Source of the DNA: NZQO01 sp964639255
Lineage (GTDB): Bacteria; Bacteroidota; Bacteroidia; Flavobacteriales; Flavobacteriaceae
Assembly: GCA_964639255.1 (NCBI GenBank)
Contig: CAZXDP010000050.1
Location: 1-19,749, forward strand
Direction: 5' to 3'
Length of the DNA stretch: 19,749 nucleotides
The stretch's first letter is position 1. Each line of letters opens with the position of its first letter. Under the pieces are notes generated by a model. That model was given only the letters and a program-made list of their open reading frames with translations, was not told the origin of the DNA and made no database searches. A program made the translations under genes and the position numbers. Below, piece by piece: positions 1 through 6,681 of the stretch.

Positions 1-416
1 TGCAATACGGTATACCTGCCAGCAAGTTGAAATGACAGTGTATCTTCGAGTATGTGACCGAAGTCCCTGGCGGAAAGAAATGCCGTATTTCCACGGGTGA
101 CATAGTCTTGCAGGGCAGCTACTTGATTGGCATCGAAGAAGAGATTTTCATTTATAAACAGATAGGCAGATTTTTCATCGGTGGCTTCTTCCGCTAAAAA
201 TTCAAAAGGGTCTTTTTCAATGTGGCGAAAGGTGGCAGTGGGGAAGAGCTTCGGGAGCTCTTCATAAAGTACAAAACTTCCAAAGGGAATCTTATCCCAG
301 GCGGTATAGCTAGTGGACCAATCGATGGGTTTAGGCCTTACCATTTCAGAAATGGCAATTAGCAACAGGGCAATTCCGAAGGCATATAAAACCCGTTTTG
401 AGCGTTTATCGAACAT
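1..416 (-). CDS. DUF4350 domain protein, partial (C-terminus beyond window edge)
   Basis: The gene starts at an ATG on the minus strand (416) and stays open to base 1, so only about 138 N-terminal residues are visible. The start Met-Phe-Asp-Lys-Arg is followed by one hydrophobic helix (about residues 9-24) and then a stretch with PKPIDW and DKIPFGSFVLYEEL, which I recognise as typical of flavobacterial DUF4350 proteins. This suggests a membrane-anchored protein with a large domain outside the membrane. The start overlaps the stop of the upstream DUF4129 gene by 11 bases, so translation is probably coupled. In related genomes a MoxR-type AAA ATPase and a DUF58 gene often come next; these would lie outside this window. 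Biochemical function is unknown. Confidence 0.75.
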   Translation of the reverse strand, partial: MFDKRSKRVLYAFGIALLLIAISEMVRPKPIDWSTSYTAWDKIPFGSFVLYEELPKLFPTATFRHIEKDPFEFLAEEATDEKSAYLFINENLFFDANQVAALQDYVTRGNTAFLSARDFGHILEDTLSFQLAGRYTVL

Positions 417-1134
417 GTGTCAATTGTTTTGAAAGTTGCTCAAAATATCCTTGTGCAGTTACATACCCTTGTTTTTCCAAAGGAAATTCGCCGTACCAGA
501 CATAATCGTACAGGTACGATATTCTTATAAATGGTTCTTTAAGTTCGGACGCGGTTATTTCCCGAAGGTAATCACTGTTCGTTTTATCGGGATCCCAATG
601 AATAATGTTATGATGCGACAGTTGGCGCAGTGCTTTCAGGTATAAATACCGCAAGGCAAGGCGATAGTCACCTTGGGCCAATGCCTGCTGCACGTGGGCA
701 TCGAGATCGATAGTGGTTATTTCTTCTTCGGAAAAAGCCAATGGCGCTACTTTGCTTCCTTTGGGCGAAAAAAAGGACGTGGCCCGCTGGCCCACCAACA
801 GCCGAACGATGAGATATATTGCCAATAAAATAAATACCCCGTATACAAGCAATTTTACTGCTTCAATCGTGGCCGGATTCACCTCAAAGCCGAGAACATC
901 TCCCAAACCATTTAGCACCCATCTTAAGAACCGCGCCAAGAGATTTTGGGCCTCTCCTTCCAGTTGGTCGTATTGAAAGGCTTCGGAAGCATAACGATCT
1001 CTAAATCCCTCTTCAAAAGCACGTTTTTCTACAACGGTGCTGTCAATTTGCAATTGCGATGGGGCTTGCGACCAAGCTGCTGAATGCATCCAAAGGATAC
1101 AGCAAATCAATTTGAAAGTTGAGCCTTTATGCAT
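406..1134 (-). CDS. DUF4129 domain membrane protein
   Basis: This encodes 242 residues from the ATG at 1134. The frame is open further upstream, but I prefer 1134 because it overlaps the preceding stop in an 8-base ATGCATAA junction and gives a sensible export signal (basic MHKG, then a hydrophobic stretch ending around AWSQ). After a short extracytoplasmic segment, one clear transmembrane helix lies at about residues 92-115. The C-terminal half (RLALRYLYLKALRQL, then HWDPDKTNSDYLREI) is characteristic of DUF4129. The family is associated with SpoIIM-like, DUF4350 and MoxR/DUF58 genes, exactly as here. No catalytic motif is visible, and the role, presumably in a membrane complex, is inferred only from context. 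Confidence 0.75.
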   Translation of the reverse strand: MHKGSTFKLICCILWMHSAAWSQAPSQLQIDSTVVEKRAFEEGFRDRYASEAFQYDQLEGEAQNLLARFLRWVLNGLGDVLGFEVNPATIEAVKLLVYGVFILLAIYLIVRLLVGQRATSFFSPKGSKVAPLAFSEEEITTIDLDAHVQQALAQGDYRLALRYLYLKALRQLSHHNIIHWDPDKTNSDYLREITASELKEPFIRISYLYDYVWYGEFPLEKQGYVTAQGYFEQLSKQLTHVR

Positions 1135-2056
1135 CACTGCCAATTTTATCAATTTGCGAACGGGCGTGCTCATTATACATTTGCTCGTGCAGGGAATAGT
1201 ACAGCACCCCATTGATGAATTGCTGCAGTGATTGGTTCAGGCAATATACGACCATGACCACTGCTAAACCGACCGTCCAAATGAGCTTGGAAAGTGGGGA
1301 ATTTGCAATTTCGGCGCCTGTTTCGATGGTGAAATAACTGTAAGCACCCAAGAGAACGCCGGGAACGACCGTAACCAAGAGCAATAGGATGGCTACCAAG
1401 ATGCCAATGACCAGATTGACCAGAACGCTTTTCCAGAAATTTTTTATGAGCAAATTCCAACCCTCGCTCAGGCTATCGGTAACGGTTTTGCCCTCCTGCA
1501 ATAGAACCATAAACGAAAGGCCCATCCAGGCCGTGTACGCGAGCATAATTAAGTAAAATGCCAAAGTACCTACTAAAGGAACAATCGAGAGTATGGCACC
1601 TGCTATAAAAATCCCTACGTAAATCATAATGAGCAATAAGATAAACACTATGATATTTCCCAAATTGTCCTTTACCATACCCCATACCGCTTGGCGGGGA
1701 ATAACGTTGGTTTTTCGTTCTTCGTACTGTACCATATATGCGGCGGCAAGGCTGTAATTTAGAATCGCCGTAATTACCATAAGAAAAATGAAGCCAAGGA
1801 TACCTAGGACAAAGTAGATTACAGAATCGTCAAAATTGGCGTTCCCAATGCTGGCATTTTGATTGGTTTGCAATGAGCCTACAAATCCTGTTACCAATAA
1901 GTAACTTACCGCAATAAAACCAATAATGAATATGCCGTTGTAGGTGATGAACATATTCAAGTAATTTTTGAGGTTCAGCTTAAAAAATTCAAAATATACC
2001 GAAATAATTTCTCCAATATCTCGGCGCTGTCTCATTTCTATGAATTTACGGGGCAT
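1127..2056 (-). CDS. Multi-pass membrane protein of the SpoIIM/DUF4129 locus
   Basis: This encodes up to 309 residues. The N-terminus (RQRRDIGEIISVYFEFFKLN) is amphipathic and is followed by about six hydrophobic segments: near residues 38-60, 80-105, 130-165, 168-190, 210-240 and 255-280. I recognise the style of protein (resembling the glycerophosphodiester phosphodiesterase membrane-domain or DUF4013 type) but not a specific family, and no enzyme domain is attached. The start overlaps the SpoIIM-like gene by 11 bases, and the stop overlaps the DUF4129 start by 8. An internal Met at residue 8 (2035) is an alternative start. Tight coupling suggests it assembles with the SpoIIM-like and DUF4129 proteins in the inner membrane. 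Confidence 0.65.
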   Translation of the reverse strand: MPRKFIEMRQRRDIGEIISVYFEFFKLNLKNYLNMFITYNGIFIIGFIAVSYLLVTGFVGSLQTNQNASIGNANFDDSVIYFVLGILGFIFLMVITAILNYSLAAAYMVQYEERKTNVIPRQAVWGMVKDNLGNIIVFILLLIMIYVGIFIAGAILSIVPLVGTLAFYLIMLAYTAWMGLSFMVLLQEGKTVTDSLSEGWNLLIKNFWKSVLVNLVIGILVAILLLLVTVVPGVLLGAYSYFTIETGAEIANSPLSKLIWTVGLAVVMVVYCLNQSLQQFINGVLYYSLHEQMYNEHARSQIDKIGSDA

Positions 2057-3005
2057 AAGTTCGGTTTAAATAGATTGGGTAAATAATGTAGTACCAAACG
2101 ATAAGTGCTAGTGAACTTCCTATTATGGCGAAGGCCAACCATGTAGGCATGTTGCTATAGCGTGTAATAAATCCTTCTATAAAGCCGGCCAGCACGAAAA
2201 AAGGAACTGTGCTAACCACGATTTTAAGTCCGTCCTTGGCGCCACGTGCAAAAGATGTGAGTCTTGAGTACGTTTTTGGGAACAAGATGCTGTTGCCCAT
2301 AACCAATCCGGCACACCCGGCCACTACAATTACAGAAATCTCGATAGTGCCGTGCAGCCAAATATTCTTGGAAGCTTCAAATAACAGATCGCGATTGTGG
2401 AAAAAAGTAAAAAACGCGCCCAGCATAATCCCGTTGCTAAACAAGATATAACCTGTCCCTACCGAGGTAATCACCCCAAAGGCAAATGCCAGGAAGGCCA
2501 CACGAATATTGTTCACGGTAATCCCTATAAAGGTACCCAACTGCCCCCCGCTTTTGTAAATAGCGGTAGGATCGCCCTTTTCGATGTTATCCAACGTTTC
2601 GTTCACATACGCATCCCCCAAAATGAGCCGTACAAAGGAATCGTCGTGAATTGTTGACACCACGCCTATCGCAGTTGCGAATGCAAATATTAAAAAAGAA
2701 TAAAGCAGGGTGCGGTGGTATTGCGCGAAGAAGAGGGGAAACTCATATTTCCAAAATTGTACGATTCGGTTCTTGTCTTCCCTTTTGTTACTGTATATCG
2801 TTTGGTGCGCCTGCGAAGCGAGACCGTTAAGGTATTGCAACGTCTTGCTGTTGGGGTAATAGGTTTGCGCATAGGCCAAATCGTTGGTAAGGTGGATATA
2901 CTGCTGGGCCAACGCATCTGGATTTATTTTTGAATTAAGCGTTATTGCTTTTTCAAAAGCTATCCATTTTTCTTTATTTTGCTTTACGAAGGCTGCTTCC
3001 CGCAT
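2046..3005 (-). CDS. Stage II sporulation protein M-like membrane protein
   Basis: This encodes 319 residues. The first about 100 are soluble and helical (REAAFVKQNKEKW...), followed by about five or six transmembrane helices. These include a helix with FAFATAIG, a glycine-rich segment (GTFIGITVNNIRVAFLAFAFG) and the HGTIEISVIVVAGCAGLVMG stretch, which are typical of the SpoIIM/DUF95 family. Non-sporulating Bacteroidota carry this family at a conserved locus, so the sporulation name reflects homology only. It is the first gene of a four-gene minus-strand run with overlapping ends. A promoter candidate sits 14 bases before the ATG. The divergent RDD gene starts only 37 bases away. Function is unknown; a role in envelope organisation is inferred. 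Confidence 0.8.
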   Translation of the reverse strand: MREAAFVKQNKEKWIAFEKAITLNSKINPDALAQQYIHLTNDLAYAQTYYPNSKTLQYLNGLASQAHQTIYSNKREDKNRIVQFWKYEFPLFFAQYHRTLLYSFLIFAFATAIGVVSTIHDDSFVRLILGDAYVNETLDNIEKGDPTAIYKSGGQLGTFIGITVNNIRVAFLAFAFGVITSVGTGYILFSNGIMLGAFFTFFHNRDLLFEASKNIWLHGTIEISVIVVAGCAGLVMGNSILFPKTYSRLTSFARGAKDGLKIVVSTVPFFVLAGFIEGFITRYSNMPTWLAFAIIGSSLALIVWYYIIYPIYLNRTYAP

Positions 3006-3019
3006 CTTGAAAATTTAGC

Positions 3020-3050
3020 TAAAGATACTCACTTGCGCTTATATGGCAAA
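3020..3050 (-). promoter_or_regulatory. Candidate promoter of the SpoIIM-DUF4350 run
   Basis: On the minus strand TTTG (3047-3050) is followed after 19 bases by TATCTTTA (3020-3027), a near-perfect match to the Bacteroidota -33/-7 pattern TTTG-N19-TAnnTTTG (one mismatch). It sits 14 bases upstream of the SpoIIM-like ATG at 3005, so the leader would be very short. The -33 box falls inside the first codons of the divergent RDD gene. Confidence 0.45.
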
Positions 3051-3768
3051 TTTAGAAATCAATACCACACAAAATGTCAATCTAGATTATAAAATTGCCA
3101 GTGTGGGCGAGCGCATCCTCGCCGTGCTCATAGATCTTTTCCTTTTTTCACTCTATTTTTACATCGTCAATCTTATCACTGGATTCCTAGGTAATTCACT
3201 GGAAGACTCCTGGACCGTCTTTGGAATCAACCAACTATTGTTGCTGCCCGTTTTCTTCTATTCGCTGTATATGCATATTTTATTTAACGGGCGTACCTTG
3301 GGCAAGATGATACTAAAGATCAAGGTGGTTAAAATAGATGGCAGTTCGGTTCATTGGAGCAATTACTTGGTGTTGTGGATGCTTCGGCTGGTCGACATCT
3401 GGTTGTTCTTCGCATCGATAGGACTTCTAACCATTATTTTTACCGAAAGGCGTCAGCGCCTTGGCGATCTTGCTGCGGGTACCGTGGTAATTCGTACCAA
3501 AAACAATGTGTCGCTGCAACATACTATTCTAGAGGAAATTTCCGAAGAATACCTGCCAACTTTTACTACGGTAACCCAGTTGACCGACAAGGATGTGCGC
3601 ATTATAAAGGAAATCTACCTTGTAGCGGTGCAATCGCATGATTATAAAACCCTTCACGCTTTGAGAACGAAGGTGGAAGAAGTGCTTAACATATCGTCGC
3701 CCTTGTACGACAAGCAGTTTATCGATACGGTTTTGAAAGATTATAACCATTATACCCAGCACATGTGA
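3043..3768 (+). CDS. RDD family membrane protein
   Basis: This encodes 241 residues. The N-terminal part is a typical RDD domain: ASVGERILAVLIDLFLFS (Arg then Asp in the first helix), a second hydrophobic segment ending in FNGRTLGKMILKIKVV, and a third ending in ERRQRLGDLAAGTVVI. That makes three transmembrane helices in about 160 residues. The remaining about 80 residues are soluble, charged and probably cytoplasmic. RDD proteins are membrane proteins of mostly unknown role; some have been linked to ion transport or stress tolerance. The gene diverges from the SpoIIM-like run, a common arrangement in flavobacteria. Its stop overlaps the GTG start of the TRIC gene by four bases (GTGA), which suggests translational coupling. 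Confidence 0.85.
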   Translation: MANLEINTTQNVNLDYKIASVGERILAVLIDLFLFSLYFYIVNLITGFLGNSLEDSWTVFGINQLLLLPVFFYSLYMHILFNGRTLGKMILKIKVVKIDGSSVHWSNYLVLWMLRLVDIWLFFASIGLLTIIFTERRQRLGDLAAGTVVIRTKNNVSLQHTILEEISEEYLPTFTTVTQLTDKDVRIIKEIYLVAVQSHDYKTLHALRTKVEEVLNISSPLYDKQFIDTVLKDYNHYTQHM

Positions 3769-4391
3769 GCCTATTTTTGTTAATCGATATCTTAGGAACT
3801 ATTTCGTTTTCCATTTCGGGCGTGCTTACAGCGCTTAAGAAGCGAATGGATGTATTCGGTATTTTTATCATCGCCTTTGTAACGGCTGCTGGAGGCGGCA
3901 CCCTGCGCGATATATTAATCGATGCGAATATCACCTGGATGCGCAATCTTACCTTTGTCTACGTCATTGCCGGTGCGGCCGTATTTGCCATCATATTTCG
4001 AAAAAAATTAGGCTATGTTCGCAAATCGCTCTTTCTGTTCGACACCATTGGAATTGCGCTCTACACCATCGTGGGTGTAGAAAAAGGCATCGCTGCTGGC
4101 CTGCCGCCACTTATTTGCATTGCCTTAGGCACTATGACAGCGTGTTTTGGAGGTGTAATACGCGATATTCTATGCAACGAAATCCCTATAATCTTCCGGA
4201 AGGAAATTTATGCCACGGCTTGCATATTGGGCGGTGTAGCTTATTTTGCCTTGCTAAAGACATCACTTTCAGAAGATATCATCGTTATCGTGTCTGGATC
4301 GATCGTCATTACGGTTAGGTTGCTGGCCGTGTACTTCAAGCTATCGCTGCCAAGTATTTATAGCAAGCGCGAACTTAGGGAAGAACCGTAA
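3765..4391 (+). CDS. TRIC-type cation channel family protein (YadS/UPF0126-like)
   Basis: This encodes 208 residues with seven hydrophobic segments. Two homologous three-helix halves each carry the family signature: GGGTLRDIL near residues 43-51 and GGVIRDIL near 128-135. The GG motif marks the kinked, pore-lining helix in the known bacterial and archaeal TRIC trimers, which conduct monovalent cations. The start is GTG at 3765 and overlaps the RDD stop by four bases (GTGA), so the two genes are probably co-translated. The short charged C-terminus (YSKRELREEP) is probably cytoplasmic. The next gene converges with only three bases between the stop codons. Confidence 0.88.
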   Translation: MSLFLLIDILGTISFSISGVLTALKKRMDVFGIFIIAFVTAAGGGTLRDILIDANITWMRNLTFVYVIAGAAVFAIIFRKKLGYVRKSLFLFDTIGIALYTIVGVEKGIAAGLPPLICIALGTMTACFGGVIRDILCNEIPIIFRKEIYATACILGGVAYFALLKTSLSEDIIVIVSGSIVITVRLLAVYFKLSLPSIYSKRELREEP

Positions 4392-4394
4392 GCG

Positions 4395-5126
4395 CTATTC
4401 ACGAATGGACACGTCGATGTAAACATTCTGCAAGGGCCAGTCGCCTTCGTCGGTTGGTAATTCGGAAATTTTCTCTACTACGTCCATTCCGTCTGTCACC
4501 TTTCCGAAGATGGTGTAGTTGCCATCCAGGTGGCCCGTGGCCGAAGGTGGGCCCAAGAAGATAAAAAACTCGAACGGATGACTTTTCTTATCTGGATTTT
4601 CACGGTATTCCTTAGCGCCGCTTACCGTCCCATAAGTATGGATTCGCCCCGGGACAATCTCGGCAGGCAATTGGTAGGTATTACCAATGTTGGTGCGCTT
4701 TTTGGCAGTTGAAAAATTATCGCTATTGCCCCCTTGGATAATGAAATTGGGAACCACGCGGCTAAAAAAGGTTTCATCAAAATAGCCCCGTTTTACGAGA
4801 TAGATAAAATTGGCACGGTGCAGTGGGGTATCCTCAAAAAGGGTAATGTCGATATCGCCAAACCGAGTGCCAATGCGTATCGCGGTCTCTGGATTCTCGG
4901 CCCCGTATTGGGTAAGGAAAGCCTCCACATTTTCGTTGGTAAGTAGGGGGTAGGTGGGAGTATTCTTTGCTGGCGGCGCCTTCTTTTCTTCAGAAGAAGA
5001 AATCGAGTCGGTTGCTATTTCTGTGGTATTGGCAGTTTTGCCTTCCTTTTTGTTATCTTCACAGCTTACCAGCGGCAATACCGCCAGGCACAGGATATAC
5101 AATTGAAAAATACGATGGAATGACAT
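4395..5126 (-). CDS. Cyclophilin-type peptidylprolyl isomerase, lipoprotein
   Basis: This encodes 243 residues from the ATG at 5126. The sequence begins MSFHRIF, then a hydrophobic helix and a lipobox L-V-S-C with the lipidated cysteine at residue 22. A low-complexity linker rich in Ser, Thr, Lys and Glu runs to about residue 60. The cyclophilin domain follows, with FFSRVVPNFIIQGG at 120-133 (Arg123 is the catalytic arginine) and later GTVSGAKEY and LDGNYTIFGKV. It should catalyse cis-trans proline isomerisation in the periplasm, anchored to a membrane. The frame is open upstream to 5162, but that start would bury the lipoprotein signal 12 residues further in. The start codon region overlaps that of the divergent Nudix gene. 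Confidence 0.87.
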   Translation of the reverse strand: MSFHRIFQLYILCLAVLPLVSCEDNKKEGKTANTTEIATDSISSSEEKKAPPAKNTPTYPLLTNENVEAFLTQYGAENPETAIRIGTRFGDIDITLFEDTPLHRANFIYLVKRGYFDETFFSRVVPNFIIQGGNSDNFSTAKKRTNIGNTYQLPAEIVPGRIHTYGTVSGAKEYRENPDKKSHPFEFFIFLGPPSATGHLDGNYTIFGKVTDGMDVVEKISELPTDEGDWPLQNVYIDVSIRE

Positions 5127-5761
5127 TTCGTGAGTTTGAAAAACGGATTGTAAAAGTAACAAAAATGGAGCTTCCGGGCGAATCGGTTCAATTTAAAATG
5201 GCCCCTATGGAGCGCCTTGACGAACTGAAACGCACGGCGCGGTTGCAGGCAAACGCAAAGAAAGCCGGTGTAATGGCCCTCTTTTACCCTGCCCGTTCCA
5301 AGGAGACCCATCTCATTTTGATTCTGCGCAAAACCTACAAGGGAGTACACTCCGCGCAGGTAGGATTTCCCGGCGGAAAATTGGAAGCGGGAGATGCCTC
5401 GCTACAAGATGCTGCCCTACGGGAAACCGAAGAAGAGGTAGGGGTGCCCCGAGACCACATTTCGGTTTTGAAGGAACTCACCGAAATTTACATTCCGCCT
5501 AGCAACTTCTTTGTGCAGCCTTATTTGGGTATTACCCTCGATACTCCTAGGTTCGTCCCGCAAGAAGAGGAGGTCGAAGCGCTTATAGAAGTACCGCTAA
5601 GCCATTTTCTGGACGACGGTATGTTGGTGACCAAAACGCTTACCACCTCGTATGCTACCAACGTAGAGGTGCCGGCCTATATGCTAAACAATCATGTGGT
5701 ATGGGGCGCTACCGCCATGATGCTCAGCGAGGTGCGCGAATTGCTAAAACAACTGTTGTAA
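5120..5761 (+). CDS. CoA pyrophosphatase-type Nudix hydrolase
   Basis: This encodes 213 residues from the ATG at 5120 (MTFREFEKRI). The frame is open further upstream, but that part is the antisense of the cyclophilin signal-peptide region, and the family usually starts with this kind of sequence. Residues 23-35 (VQFKMAPMERLDE) and the stretch HSAQVGFPGGKLEAGD (78-93) followed by LRETEEEVGV (100-109) match the Nudix box of NudL/CoAse-like proteins. In these the first glutamate of the generic box is replaced and an upstream UPF0035-type motif is present. The likely reaction is Mg-dependent hydrolysis of CoA or its derivatives to 4'-phosphopantetheine and 3',5'-ADP; the substrate is inferred from the family. 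Confidence 0.85.
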   Translation: MTFREFEKRIVKVTKMELPGESVQFKMAPMERLDELKRTARLQANAKKAGVMALFYPARSKETHLILILRKTYKGVHSAQVGFPGGKLEAGDASLQDAALRETEEEVGVPRDHISVLKELTEIYIPPSNFFVQPYLGITLDTPRFVPQEEEVEALIEVPLSHFLDDGMLVTKTLTTSYATNVEVPAYMLNNHVVWGATAMMLSEVRELLKQLL

Positions 5762-5774
5762 CGGGGCATTTTTG

Positions 5775-5782
5775 TATCTTTG
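5775..5782 (+). promoter_or_regulatory. Candidate -7 element upstream of the acyltransferase gene
   Basis: TATCTTTG matches the Bacteroidota -7 consensus TAnnTTTG exactly and lies 49 bases before the acyltransferase ATG. No good -33 box is present: ACTG at the 19-base spacing, GTTG at 16. Without this element the gene would have to read through from the Nudix gene, which ends 70 bases upstream. Confidence 0.35.
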
Positions 5783-5831
5783 CTTTCATGCCTTTTCGGA
5801 AGAGGGGGCGGTATATTTTGAACTTTATACT

Positions 5832-6635
5832 ATGGGGCTTTTTAAAAGAAATCCTTTTGGGCACATCTTATTTCTGAAAAAGTGGCTGATACGAATTTTG
5901 GGGGCGCTTACGCACAGACGCTTTAAGGGATTTAACCGTCTGGAAATTGATGGGAGCGAAATCATAAAGAACTTGCCAGAGAACAATGTGCTGTTTGTTT
6001 CGAACCACCAAACCTATTTTGCCGATGTAGTGGCGATGTTCCATGTTTTCAATGCCAGTTTAAGCGGACGCGTAGATAGCATCAAGAATATTGGTTACCT
6101 CTGGAACCCCAAGCTCAATATCTATTTTGTGGCGGCCAAGGAAACGATGCAGTCTGGTCTCTTGCCAAAAATTTTGGCCTATGCAGGTTCCGTAAGCATT
6201 GAACGAACCTGGCGCGCCGAGGGAAAGGACGTAAATAGGCAGGTTAAGATGAGCGATGTTAGCAATATTACCAAGGCGCTTAACGATGGTTGGGTAATCA
6301 CCTTCCCCCAGGGAACCACCAAACCTTGGAAACCTATCCGGCGGGGTACCGCACATATAATTAAAAAAAACAGGCCGGTGGTCGTGCCGATAGTTATCGA
6401 CGGTTTTAGACGGTCGTTCGATAAAAAGGGATTGCGAATTAAGAAGCGTGGTATCCTGCAATCTATGGAAATAAAAGAGCCATTGGAAATTGACTATGAG
6501 AATGAAACCATCGATCAAATTGTAGAAAAATTGGAATACGCCATAGAACAACACCCTTCCTTTCTTAAAGTAATTCCAAAGGAAGAGATTCAAAGCCAAG
6601 AGGAACTCAACAAGGAACGGCAATGGCGGTATTGA
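5832..6635 (+). CDS. 1-acyl-sn-glycerol-3-phosphate acyltransferase-like protein (PlsC family)
   Basis: This encodes 267 residues from the ATG at 5832 (MGLFKRNPFG). An upstream in-frame Met at 5772 would add 20 unlikely residues. The protein has the lysophospholipid acyltransferase fold motifs: NHQTYFADV at 58-66 in place of the usual NHxxxxD, RTWRAEGKD near 125-133, and FPQGTTKPWKPIRRGT at 158-173 where FPEGTRS is usual. It probably transfers an acyl group to a lysophospholipid or related acceptor at the inner face of the cytoplasmic membrane. The histidine-aspartate spacing is HX5D (His59, Asp65), one residue longer than the classic HX4D. I recall the same wording in other flavobacterial homologues, so this is probably a subfamily trait rather than damage. 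Confidence 0.8.
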   Translation: MGLFKRNPFGHILFLKKWLIRILGALTHRRFKGFNRLEIDGSEIIKNLPENNVLFVSNHQTYFADVVAMFHVFNASLSGRVDSIKNIGYLWNPKLNIYFVAAKETMQSGLLPKILAYAGSVSIERTWRAEGKDVNRQVKMSDVSNITKALNDGWVITFPQGTTKPWKPIRRGTAHIIKKNRPVVVPIVIDGFRRSFDKKGLRIKKRGILQSMEIKEPLEIDYENETIDQIVEKLEYAIEQHPSFLKVIPKEEIQSQEELNKERQWRY

Positions 6636-6681
6636 TTTCTATTCCTCGGCCTATCGATACTTTCCTGTTAAAATCCAATCT

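Noticed and set aside
5151..5158. TACTTTTA on the minus strand as a -7 box for the cyclophilin gene
   Set aside because: No TTTG-like -33 box lies 17-21 bases upstream and the site is inside the Nudix coding region.
6060..6623. 187-codon minus-strand open frame inside the acyltransferase gene
   Set aside because: It is antisense to a gene with clear family motifs; the composition looks like a reading shadow.
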